This document shows, one piece after another, positions 9,701 through 23,551 of a stretch of 64,000 nt of DNA (the stretch's first letter is position 1; every line of letters starts with the position of its first letter). The notes under the pieces are model-generated. The model was not told the DNA's origin. It searched no databases and was given only the letters and a program-made list of their open reading frames with translations. Both the position numbers and the translations under genes were made by a program. This DNA comes from Adineta steineri (Eukaryota > Rotifera > Eurotatoria > Adinetida > Adinetidae): positions 146,114 through 210,113 of the forward strand of contig CAJNOI010000076.1 in assembly GCA_905250115.1 (NCBI GenBank). Direction: 5' to 3'.

Positions 9701-12589
9701 GATCGCAAGTATTATTACATCGTAATGTATACCCAAGCATATGGCCATCACAATCTTCTTCTGTATTTTTTTCATCCACAGCTCCATAGCAATTCACAAT
9801 TCCGTCACCAATCTGAGTGAGATTGATGCATGGCCGATAAGTATAAATATCCAGTGGGTTGAGAACCGACGCTAAATAACATGGATACTCTGTTGATATA
9901 TTACACAAATCTGAGAAAGGCATCTTCGACTGGGAGTATCTATGAATGCATTCTTGCTTTCGTTCATCTAAATCTAGTAGACGTTGGTTATGTGGAAACC
10001 ATTTTTTGATCAGAACTATCGCTTCTTCATCGGACCCATCACTACAATCCCATTCTCCATCACACACCCACGTCTGACTGATACATTGGCCAGATAGGCA
10101 TTGGTACTCTTCAACAGCGCAAATCCATTCTTGACAAAAATCTCTATTTTCGTCTAAGTGCGATGCGTGATTCCAGACAGTGTCACAATACTGATCATAT
10201 GGAATGAGTAATGCATTATGCATATTGTTTGCTATTTCGATCTCTAATGTTGAATTCGGATTAGATGAACTGCCAATATAGTATCTCAGGAAAAGACATC
10301 CACTATCGTCGTCTCTTTGGCAAGTAATTGCCGATACTTGTGTAGTGCTACCCGCGACAAACATATCATTCTTGTTTTTACAGTAAGAAACTGATTGGCC
10401 AAGCTTCGACGTAGCTAAACAATTCATTTCTTCAACTGAACATTGAAATCGATGTTTTCGAAGGTTGAAACAATAATTTATCTGTTTAGCTACTTGTAAA
10501 TTCTCGTCTTTTGAATCTCCACAGTCTTCATGGCCATCCTTAATGCGATATTGCGAGATGCATTTACGCGAACCTGTACAAATATCATAAAATCCGTACG
10601 AGCGGTTATTAAAACTTCGCGTATCATTCCAGCAATTTACTGGATATTGAAAGGCCGACTCGGTCTCCGTTAATGTATCGGACCGATGAGAAGTTCCACA
10701 GAAATCAGATTCAATATTACGCATAGCCACTACGTCGGATCGGTATACCAGCGGTATAAGATTGTTTGTTACGATACGGTATCCCCGACATTTGATGCTT
10801 CCTTCTATCGCGAAAATGTCTGGGGTTGGATCTGTCCATGTTCGATTCCAATGATAAAAATGACGTAACCATGGAAGAATCATCCCGTTAGTTGGAATTG
10901 GATATATCACACCTTCTTGACAGAAGGATTGCATCACTTCGGTGCAGTTAATTCCATTACATGGGCAACTAGACTCTAAACCACCAGATAGTGCACATCG
11001 AATCAAGAAAACACATTTGTTACCGTCTGGCATATTTACCAACCCCATATTCATCGACGGATCACTATATTTACCGTCTGTACTGAACCAACAAAGTCCA
11101 TTGGGTTTTGTCCATAGTTTGAAAGACGGGTTTGAGCTGCTTTCACACATGTAATTGAATTCACGCATAGTGTTACATGGCAAATCATGTGGATAAAATG
11201 TTTGATATACATGTCGAGCAAAAGGAAAAATGCACTGTCCATCGCCACACGACCATTGATCGCTAGTACATATATGTTCATCGCATTCGATAAACTGTGC
11301 ATTAGTGGAACAACTAATGCCTTGTGCGTATTTCTCATCGCTCCAGTCCATACAATCAGGAACTCCTAGAACGAATGATCGTCAAATTGTCAAAAATGAA
11401 ACAAGAATTACAGTAGTTCTTATTCTCATCATCGCCCTTGCTCTAACCTATCAGTTTTCTACGGCCCAAGTCATCAGTATATATACAGCTGATAAAGCAG
11501 CTTTATGCCTCTTTTATGTATTAAAAAAAGATAAATAACTGTTTAAAACTGGAAATTTACGCTCCAATAATCGAGCTTCTTCAACAAAATCTTTTATCTT
11601 TATTTTCACAATTGATTTCAGTTGTTTATGTGACAACTTCTATGATATTAATTAGTGTCAGAAATACCCGCGTATTGTGTGCTGGATATTCTCCAAATAT
11701 ATTCATATACATTGTACCTTAGTTTCTTCCAATTCTCTCATCTAGTTATATATGTACATGTTCGTAACACCTTCGCTCTTGTCGTTTTTTTCAATTATTG
11801 TCATTCCTCCTCTTCATATATAGAAATAAATCAAACTCATGCACACAAGCACTGAATTAACATGAATACTGTGACATTTTTCAGATTTATGTACTTACCA
11901 TCAAGCCAGTACTCTTCATCGATACACATACCATTTAGACAACGGTATTCATCAGACTCGCATTCGTTGAACTCCAGCTTGTCACAATTTTCTTCATCAT
12001 ATCCATCCATACAATTTTGTAGGCCATCACATATGTTGCACCAGTCTAAGCAAAGCATCCCATAATCGCAAATTAATAGTGTTTGATAGCACCAGATCGA
12101 TCCAAATAACTGATGACCTCGAAGATCGTTTTTAAATTTGAATGTATTGATAATAACTTCTCTGAATAAGTTATAATTGAAAAACAGCTTGAATTCGCAG
12201 TTTTTTCCAAATGATCCATCAACTGTACAATTGCATAAGAATTTATCGGATACGTCCATTATCGATTGATTGTAGAAAACACGACCATATTCATCGGCTT
12301 TCTCGACACTTGAACTCCATGAAAGCACTTGCCATGGAGTGATGTTGTGTTCGAGTAGTTCTTTGTAAGTCCATTTCTTTCCTCTATTTTGGCAATCAGA
12401 CAGAGATGATTGCCATTGAAAAATTACGCCTGGTCTTGAACAAAACTCCACTGTTTGGTCATCAACATAGTAAATACAATGAAAAGCTTCCGTGCCTATA
12501 CTATTCTCCGTGTTGTACAAGAAAATAAGATCAGTATTTTTGACGGTGAGCAAGGTAATAAATATGATAACGCTCAGAATCATCGTCAT
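6769..12589 (-). CDS. LDLR class A/EGF-repeat receptor with C-terminal rhodopsin-like 7TM domain
   Basis: Three exons: 12589-11899, 11365-8093 and 8036-6769. The 533-nt and 56-nt introns have GT/AG ends, and the joined length is exactly 1,744 codons. A hydrophobic signal peptide (residues 1-18) leads into a Cys-rich region. An LDLa repeat is split by intron 1 (CESDEYRCLNG before it, VPDCMDWSDE after it), and further LDLa-type repeats follow, for example CLSGQCISQTWVCDGEWDCS. Three EGF-like repeats lie around residues 1095-1225 and one more at about 1375-1410. Seven membrane helices span about 1431-1713, with INRLLMVWFP at the end of TM3 in place of the DRY motif. The protein should sit in the plasma membrane with a large ligand-binding ectodomain and signal through G proteins. 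The ligand is unknown. The two large frames look like separate genes until intron 2 is removed, which also restores an EGF-like Cys pattern (YHQICANDKHRLCFYDS). Confidence 0.9.
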
Positions 12590-12740
12590 TTACGTTTACT
12601 CGACGATAATGATAGAATGACAGTTGACCAAATCTATGTAGTAAGAAGTCACTCGCAATTTTATGTGACACTTTCTTTTTATTTTCTCTCTTCTTAGAAT
12701 AATGAACAAAATCTGATTTTTTCCTCCTGTTATTCACTGT

Positions 12741-12878
12741 AATGATCACGTAAAAAGCAGAATATTACTTACTAAACAGCAATAATCACGTAAATAGCAA
12801 AATATTAGTTGCCAGACAGCAATGATCATGTAAAAAACAAAACATTGGTTACCAAACAGCAATGATCACGTCTATAGC
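12741..12878. repeat. 40-bp tandem repeat upstream of the receptor gene
   Basis: Units begin at 12741, 12781, 12821 and 12861 (partial). Each starts AATGATCACGTAAA or a close variant, and the full ones end AACAGC or GACAGC. There are about 3.4 copies with roughly 75-85% identity by eye. It lies 150-290 bp upstream of the receptor start codon, so it could be part of the promoter. Each unit carries a TGATCAYGT palindrome-like core. Confidence 0.85.
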
Positions 12879-13838
12879 TTCATGTTCATTCAAGCACGTT
12901 CATTTCTTTGCCATCACGATTAGTATATTAAAAACATCCTGTCACAATCAGAATAGCAATGTAACAAAGAGAAATCACATACATCTGCCGAAGGAACCTT
13001 CATAGACCTCTTTCTATATTTTAAATGTTGTTTTCCCTATAAATACTGCATCACAACCTCACAAATATCTTTAAGATTTTTGCGTGTATATCGCTTTCTT
13101 CAAAAGCTATCAATATTTTAATTGTGTTCCTTTAACAGAAATTATGCAACAAAATATTTTCATAGGATCTTTAAAAGATCAGTTCCATAATAATCATCGA
13201 TTTGACATGATTCACAGTGTTTGTAGGACTTATACGTATTTCGGTAAAGATCATTTTATTTTGATTAAAATCGACTTAAAGTAGTTACAGCGGTAAGAAT
13301 GATAAAAAAACTCTCGAAAAACTGTTTTTTCTGGATGTGGGTGTGCAGAAAGAAAAGACCCACAACCACATGGAAATTCGCATCTCACCTACACTCACAC
13401 CCTGGAATTTTTCACGACATATATTTATGGAAAAAATATCTATGCATGGTATTTCACGATACTTTTTTCGCATCGTATTAGAAGGGTTAATTTCTCTGTT
13501 GAATACGTTACTAGAATAATCGAATTTATTCCGTTTCTTTTATTATGTGTTACTGCACATTTCATGATAACAAAATAAATATACACGAAATCCCTCTTCG
13601 AACTGATTAATCAAACTTCATATATCCAACATTGTAGTATGACTGAAGAAGTTTTTTTTACATATCATCATTACAATATCTCACACACGTTTCTTTTCTT
13701 TTCGTTTTTTTGTCATGAATCATACTATTGCATCATTCTAATGCAATGCAATACAATCCCTATAAAATAATAAATAAAAAAAATATCCGCAGTCCTCAAA
13801 TATATATTTATTTCAACAAAATTAGAAAAAAAAATCTT
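12879..13838. other. Intergenic; one foldback element inside
   Basis: AT-rich sequence between the receptor promoter side and the 3' end of the next gene. Apart from the telomere-like foldback at 13331-13403, no coding or RNA feature could be supported. Confidence 0.5.
13331..13403. repeat. Foldback element with telomere-like arms
   Basis: CTGGATGTGGGTGTG is followed 10-15 nt later by GACCCACAACCACATGG, and then by a second C-rich run ending CACTCACACCCTGG. The outermost CTGG...CCTGG ends are near inverted repeats, so the structure is closed on both sides. Confidence 0.55.
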
Positions 13839-14789
13839 CTACAGAAAGAAATGTATGTCTATTCTTTCTGTAGTTCGTACAATTAAATAATTCTCTTTAA
13901 ATAAAGCCATTCGTTGTACAGGGTTTCTATAATTTAATTGTATTTTCTTCCATTTGGAATCAATTGCTATTATATTAGAATTTACTGATGAGAATATAAA
14001 GAATTTTACGTCTGATTCAGTATTTTTTACATTTAACATCCAATAGTCATGCATTATATTTGAACCAGGAAGTAAAATTGTTTGATGACATAAGAATGTT
14101 TTCATATCACGAATTTCTAATCGCCATTGTTCAGTAAAATTATTATAAATTGTCATCATAAGATATGAAGAATCATCTTCTATAATTGTCAATATATTTC
14201 CAATAAATTCATTATAAGTTAATGCCAATGACATTTTCCCAATAAGTTTCCATGATCCATTTTCGTTATCTTGTTCCCATTTATCAATATATTCTGCACC
14301 CCATTCATTATATGCAATTAATAATGTCGATTGATTTAATAATGTAAAACATTTAAACATTTTGTTTTCTGTTGGTATTATATCCTGTAATAATTCTATT
14401 TTCATTGTATTGGGATCAAATTCATATATATTTTCTGTTGTGAGTAGAAGAAATTTTTCTTCCTTATTATACCATAAACTATCTAGTATAGGTTGTTGTA
14501 TAAAGGAACGTTTACTAGATTTTTGAAGATGTTCATCGAAGAGTATAAATTGATTTTTTCTTTTTGTAAATTCATTTACAAGAATAAACTTTGGTGATGT
14601 TGCCAGTATTGATGCGAATGATACTAGTGGAATTTTAATCGGAGTGATCGAACCAGGTTTATCATCAATAGGTGTCAATTCAGTTGATGTTATTGATAAT
14701 TTCGTAAGGTCCTCAATGAGTATTGTTTTATCCATAGTATTAGACATTTGTATTACATCTGATCGAGGTAAACAATCAGCAAGTATCAT
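13839..14789 (-). CDS. Hypothetical protein, possibly beta-propeller-like
   Basis: One uninterrupted frame of 316 residues. The family is not recognised. The second half repeats a pattern of hydrophobic strand, turn and aromatic residue (for example FLLLTTENIYEFD, STLLIAYNEWG, SYLMMTIYNNF, DVKFFIFSSVNSNIIAID), roughly every 40-50 residues, which is what blades of a degenerate beta-propeller look like; this is inference only. There is no signal peptide or membrane span, so it is probably cytosolic. A methionine at residue 15 or 19 could be the true start. The upstream stretch is very AT-rich. Confidence 0.65.
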   Translation of the reverse strand: MILADCLPRSDVIQMSNTMDKTILIEDLTKLSITSTELTPIDDKPGSITPIKIPLVSFASILATSPKFILVNEFTKRKNQFILFDEHLQKSSKRSFIQQPILDSLWYNKEEKFLLLTTENIYEFDPNTMKIELLQDIIPTENKMFKCFTLLNQSTLLIAYNEWGAEYIDKWEQDNENGSWKLIGKMSLALTYNEFIGNILTIIEDDSSYLMMTIYNNFTEQWRLEIRDMKTFLCHQTILLPGSNIMHDYWMLNVKNTESDVKFFIFSSVNSNIIAIDSKWKKIQLNYRNPVQRMALFKENYLIVRTTERIDIHFFL

Positions 14790-15480
14790 TTTATCGTAGA
14801 AATAATATCATCAATATTTATAATACAAGAATCTTTCGTCTTTTTCTCCACTGCCTACTTGTTCGTTATGATCAATAAATGTAATCGGCGACGGTTTTTA
14901 TAGGTAAGAAAAAAGGTAACTGCGATTGTTTGAGAAAAAGAACAAATCAAAACACGTGTTGCGAAATCTACAAGTATGAGAGAAAAAAAAGCGGAGAGAT
15001 TGGTCATTCTTTTTTATTTAAAAGGTATATTAGAAAAACAAATTTTGTTTTATTAATTATTATTTTTGTAATGAAAAAAAGTACATATGAATCATAAAAT
15101 TCAAGGACAATTATCTTTAACTCATTTTAACATATTTCAATGTACTGCATAAAGAAAGAAATCTGTTCCCAATCCGTCCTACATATATTACTTGTTGTTT
15201 GCTTTGTCTTTCTATTTACTCTCTGTCAACAGTTGTGTCTAAAATCATATGACTCGCACTCAAGGTCATATAATAATTCTTTTTTTTTACCACGACATCA
15301 TGAAACTATCGTATATTGGCCTTCGTCAAACAATCTAGCAAGAATATCATCTAAAAAGAAAATAGCATAGGCCTATATGACAGAAATGGATATTAGAGAA
15401 AAATAAATATCGTATATATATATTGTGGACTGCAAGCGGAAAAGCATATAACAACGTCTGAGAAACTGTAATATAGTATA
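14790..15480. other. Intergenic between divergent genes
   Basis: This stretch lies between the start codons of the minus-strand hypothetical gene and the plus-strand cystatin gene, so it should hold both promoters. A short hydrophobic frame around 15140-15370 has no support as a gene. A TATATATA run lies about 65 bp before the cystatin ATG. Confidence 0.4.
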
Positions 15481-16040
15481 ATGCAAACCAAAACTCTTCT
15501 TGCTTTATTTTGTACTATTGTTGTACTCTTTATTGATATCAACGATGGTGCACCGGCTGTTGTGAAAAAACCAACCGTTGTTGGAACTACAGCTGCTTCT
15601 GTACCTAGGTAAGGTTAACGGGAAAACATACATATTTTAGAATTATTTATTTTTAGCCCAAATCCAGTTAAACTTGCTGGTGCACCTACACCATGGTCAA
15701 CAACAATTGATGCAAAAAGTAAAAAAATATTTAATAGTGTAAGTTTATTTAAACATATTTATTCTGATATATTCTTCTCTTATTTTTCTAGCATATTAAA
15801 ATAATATCAAAGAAACTCAATGCTGTTCATAAAGTAGATAAAAAATTTAAACCTAAACCAGTAAAAGTTCAAACACAACTTGTCAGTGGTATGCTTTATC
15901 GTTATTTAGTTCAAATACCAAATAAAAAATACGCCCTTGTAACAGTTGGCGTTCAAGCATGGAAAAAATCAAAAGTTTTAGATGAAAAAATGGTTAATGT
16001 ACGCGAAAAACTCTACGATTTAAATGATAAAGATATCTAA
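15481..16040 (+). CDS. Secreted cystatin-like cysteine protease inhibitor
   Basis: Three exons, 15481-15608, 15657-15738 and 15792-16040, encode 152 residues; the introns are 48 and 53 nt with GT/AG ends. Residues 1 to about 24 form a signal peptide. The mature part has the cystatin hallmarks in order: an N-terminal Gly within LAGAPTPW, an alpha helix, the first hairpin QLVSG (family consensus QxVxG), and a Trp-containing second hairpin region (VQAWKK). Cystatins block papain-type proteases by inserting these three elements into the active-site cleft. The mature chain has no cysteines, so it lacks the disulfides of classical secreted cystatins and is stefin-like despite its signal peptide. 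The N-terminal region is rather long and basic. It probably acts outside the cell or in the endolysosomal system. Confidence 0.85.
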
Positions 16041-16141
16041 TCTTATGACAATATAAACTATCCTCTTTTTCTTATGTATTAGTTCGCTAGAAAACAAAAT
16101 GGAAGTATTCTTTTTTTTTGTTTATTGTATGAATATACTTT

Positions 16142-17940
<1,799 letters not shown>

Positions 17941-18346
17941 TATAACTGTTAAAACAAATCTGAAATGCAATATCATCTCTTTGATCTCAACAAAGTAACA
18001 AACGAGTAGTTTAGCAGCTTCCATTTTTTATCCGCTACGATGAATGGAAAGTAAATGTAATAAATAGAGATTTTGTTTATTCTCTTTTTTCTTTTCTTAT
18101 AACAAAAACAAAAACAAACATGATAAATTTCCCTTAAAAATGGACAATGTCAGATAGATATTCTAGAGTCTACACACAAAAACAAAAAAAAGAGAGAGAG
18201 AAAGAGTGTCGTTATATAAAAAAAAATGAATCAATAAAGCGATGAAAATCAAATCGGATAATAACATAACAATAATAATAATAAAGATTCACCTAAAAGG
18301 AATGAATAAAATGTTTTTTTGTCCATTGATATTGTTCATTTTGTTT
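17941..18346. other. Intergenic between FECH and DDOST
   Basis: About 400 bp, AT-rich, with a GAGAGAGAGAAAGAG purine run near 18195. It presumably contains the FECH promoter and the DDOST 3' end. No other feature was seen. Confidence 0.45.
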
Positions 18347-20102
18347 CTATTCAGTTTTCTTCTTTGGTACATCATCACGATGATAAAGTACAATAAAACT
18401 TAAAAGAAATGCACCAGCCATCATTGAAAATGATGAAATATAATATGGATAAGCTGATGCTATAAAACGTTCATATTGTGTATGAAGTAATGGATGAACA
18501 GAAACCTTAAATTAAAATAAGTTTATTTCCTTCTGCTCATTTCACATAAGAAAACTTACTTGTGTAGCTGAATATAAATGTGTGTAACCAACACGATTGT
18601 AATCGATAACAAATTTAAAGACACCATAAGTATCTGGAGCACGAAATTGTGCTTCAAGTTGACCACCTAAATACACAAAATTTGTCTTGTCTTATTCATA
18701 TAACAAAAAAAATCAAACCTTTATTTTTTAATGTTGTACGAACAAATGGATCAATACGAACAAATTCTAATTGAACATCAGTTCCATTAAATGGCATCCA
18801 TTTTCCATAAACTAATTCATCAAATTGAACATTAAATACAATATCTTCTTTAACAGTATAAAATCTTGGTGTCGATTTATCTTCTTTTAAATAATGATGA
18901 ATATTTCTTGCACGTAAAACACCACGTTGTTTAAATAACCAATCTGATAAAGCAACAGCTAATTCTTGGTTACCTGATTGTGTAGGTCTAAATTTCAAAT
19001 GATTAATTAATTTTAAATTTTCAAAAAATCTTTTTCTTTACTTTTTTCCATCATTTGTTTGTACTGATTTAACAAAAAATTCATTACTAAAAAAATCTAA
19101 TGAACCAACGAAACCAACACGAGCATTGTTACGAGCTTGAAGAACAGATATTAATAAGGTTCGTTTACCAACTGTAGCTGGATACTATTCAAAAAACAAA
19201 TCGAATTAAATTAATTTGAAAATAGAAATTTTTTACTTCAGTTAATGTTTGTTCATCAGGATTAGCTGTATATGAAGTTGATGAAGCAGTTAAAACATCA
19301 AGTAATAATGGATTATCTTGATCTGATGACATTCTTTACAACAAACAAACATTATATTTTATGAAAAATTGATCATGAAAATTTTTACCCAATTCCTCGA
19401 AAAACAAATGGTAAATTATTTTTCTTGGCTTGTCCAATAATTAATTCAGATGAAAGAAGATTATTTGCATTTGCAACAATTAATGTATGCTAGAAAAGTT
19501 TTAAGTAAAAAGAGAATTCAAGATTCTTAATCATACTTGTCCATCATCAGTAACATCATAATTAAGATGATCGATAACTGCACTATGATCATCAGCAAAT
19601 TCAATACCACATTCACCGGCAAATTCACGAATAACATCACCGATGACATTACTACCTGCAACAAGAACATTTCCACCAGCATCAACAAATTGTGTTAAGA
19701 TTTCTGAATCCAAACGTCCACCAAATTCTTCAAATAACAAAATTTTAAATTATCAAAGAAAAATTAATAAAAAAACTACAATACCTTTTGTAGCAGGTGC
19801 AAAGATAACAATATGATCATATAAATATTCACCGTATTTAATAATTTGAAGAGTACTATCATCAGATGATTTATACGTTATATCAAATCCACGATCTATG
19901 AATGGATAAGAAATATCTGTTATATATCGATACAAATCTGCTCACCTGCTAATTGTTTAAAATAGAATGAATGTGATTCTCTTATACCCAAATTATCCAA
20001 TAGTACTAACAAACGTTTTGATGTTGAATCTATGTTCAATGTTGCTGACCAAACAGTTGAAAATAGAAACAATGCAATACAAATAATGGATAAACGTGCC
20101 AT
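18347..20102 (-). CDS. DDOST: Oligosaccharyltransferase 48 kDa subunit (OST48/Wbp1)
   Basis: Non-catalytic subunit of the ER oligosaccharyltransferase complex that transfers glycans to Asn residues. Around nine exons with short introns. The first exon encodes [20 protein letters not shown], a signal peptide. The lumenal part includes [48 protein letters not shown] and [20 protein letters not shown], all diagnostic of OST48. A single membrane helix near the C-terminus ([18 protein letters not shown]) is followed by a short cytosolic tail ending KKTE, which fits the KKxx ER-retrieval signal. Stop at 18347-18349. It is the third of four same-strand genes with short gaps. Confidence 0.95.
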
Positions 20103-20399
20103 TACTGAAATCTAAAAGAACGATATGGTAGAAATAGAGTCAGCATCCATAAATCGTCGACAAAAAGTCCATATTTTATCCAAATGATATGCCACATTCG
20201 TCTCACGATATTATTGTTCTATTTATTTTCCAATCATAAGAAGTAAAGATGTCACTTTTTATTTTCATCAGAATATTTTTTTTTATAATAAGTGTTAAGA
20301 CAAGAGAAAAAGAAAGAACATATAGACGGAAAAAAGAAAAAAAAATGTTTTTTTATAATCCTTGGCTAAGACATGAAGAATTGTTTGTAACGATATTTT

Positions 20400-21395
20400 T
20401 TAAAGATCGAAAACTTTTGGTAAATCATTTCCAAGGACGTCAATACGTTCAACACCATCCTTATTGATTATTGCTAGACGAGCACAGCCACCACTTGAAC
20501 CATCACGTGTTATAGCCAATGTTATACCTATAAAATAAGTTATACAAAGAAAGAAATATTTTTCGTTTTATTAAAACCTTTTAATACGAAATCGAAACAT
20601 TCTTGTTTGGTCATATTTGGACGAAAGTTGTTATCAAGATAACCCCATATGTAAGTACTACCTGAACCACCAAGTGAAACTGGTTGTCGAACAAGTAAAC
20701 CACCAAGTGGACATGAATATACCTATAAAATAATAATAAAAATAAAAAATAATTTTAACTTTTGCTAAAAAACATACTTGTCCACCAAGTTTTTTATCCC
20801 ATCCAGCAACGATCATACCAGCAAGCATATCATCCCGATATTGATAGATCATACGACGAACACAATTAGCAGCAATACGTACGAGTGGTGGTTCATTCAT
20901 TTCTTGTCTGAAATATTTATATACATAGAATTGTATAATGTCAAGAAAAAACCGAACTTACGTAAGAAAATCAAGTTGATATGTAACCACTTGTGCAATA
21001 GCTTGAGTATCAGCAGCACTGCCAGATCGAAGACAAAATATACGATCAGTTAATGGTGTTAATTTGTCTGTGAATCGATTGAATACGAATGTTCTATTTT
21101 AAATAAACATTTCATTGTAAATTTATCAAAAAAAATAAAACTTACCCTGTTGAAGTACGTGTATCAGCACCAATAATTACTCCTCCATCATATTCAACGG
21201 CAACAATTGTTGTCTAAAAAGAATTATTTTCTATTTAATTTTCTATAAATATTTATATATATATCTTACACCAGTTGATACTGGTGCTTGTTGAAATTCC
21301 ATTGGTATAAGATGTCTATCCATTTGACTATATTTTGTTCGTTCACGTAATTGATCTTCTTCAGCATCATAAGTCATTGGATTAACTACGTCCAT
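20400..21395 (-). CDS. PSMB6: 20S proteasome subunit beta1 (caspase-like)
   Basis: Catalytic beta subunit of the 20S core. Five exons with introns of about 50-60 nt. A propeptide of about 42 residues ends at the autoprocessing site STG|TTIVAV, leaving the nucleophile Thr1. Asp17 (GADTRT) and Lys33 (DKLTPL) are present, as is the beta1 segment [13 protein letters not shown], whose Arg favours acidic P1 residues. The [11 protein letters not shown] and [10 protein letters not shown] segments and the DGSSGG motif match beta1 and not beta2 or beta5. There is no sign of an immunoproteasome-type duplicate. It starts only 117 bp after the stop of PSMC2, another proteasome gene on the same strand. Confidence 0.95.
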
Positions 21396-21512
21396 GATAT
21401 ATATGTGTATAACTTATATCTAGAATGAATAGTTTTATTTGTACGAGACAATCTTCTAAATAAAAATTTTTCTTTTTTTTATGTTTAAGAAATAACAAGA
21501 AAAAAAAATTAT

Positions 21513-23243
<1,731 letters not shown>

Positions 23244-23551
23244 TTTAGAATTTGTATTTGTTAAAATCTACAATAAATATGTTATTGAAAAGAAATGAAT
23301 GAATGAACAAACGACTAACTGAGTGTTAATGAGTCATTTACGAAAATAAATTTTTATCTCGTTTTTATCAATTATATTTATAATAATTTTATTTAAAATT
23401 TTTATAAAATAAAAATAAAATCGAATAAATAATTTAATAAAATTAAATCTTTTTGATGGGCGACATCTACAGAAGTTTTGTTACTATAGAAATATGAATT
23501 GTAAATGGTATTAGTTGTTATAAAGTTATTTCATAGTTATCGTCCGGAAAA
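23244..23551. promoter_or_regulatory. Probable shared promoter region of PSMC2 and CFAP70
   Basis: A 308-bp intergenic stretch between two divergent start codons, extremely AT-rich. No specific binding motif was identified; the call rests on position alone. Confidence 0.4.

Noticed and set aside
7932..11351. The two large minus-strand frames (LDLa/EGF and 7TM) as separate genes
   Set aside because: A 56-nt GT/AG intron at 8092-8037 joins them in frame and restores a Cys-rich motif, so they are one gene.
15140..15370. Short hydrophobic plus-strand frame before the cystatin gene
   Set aside because: Low-complexity, no homology pattern, no splice context; probably chance in AT-rich DNA.
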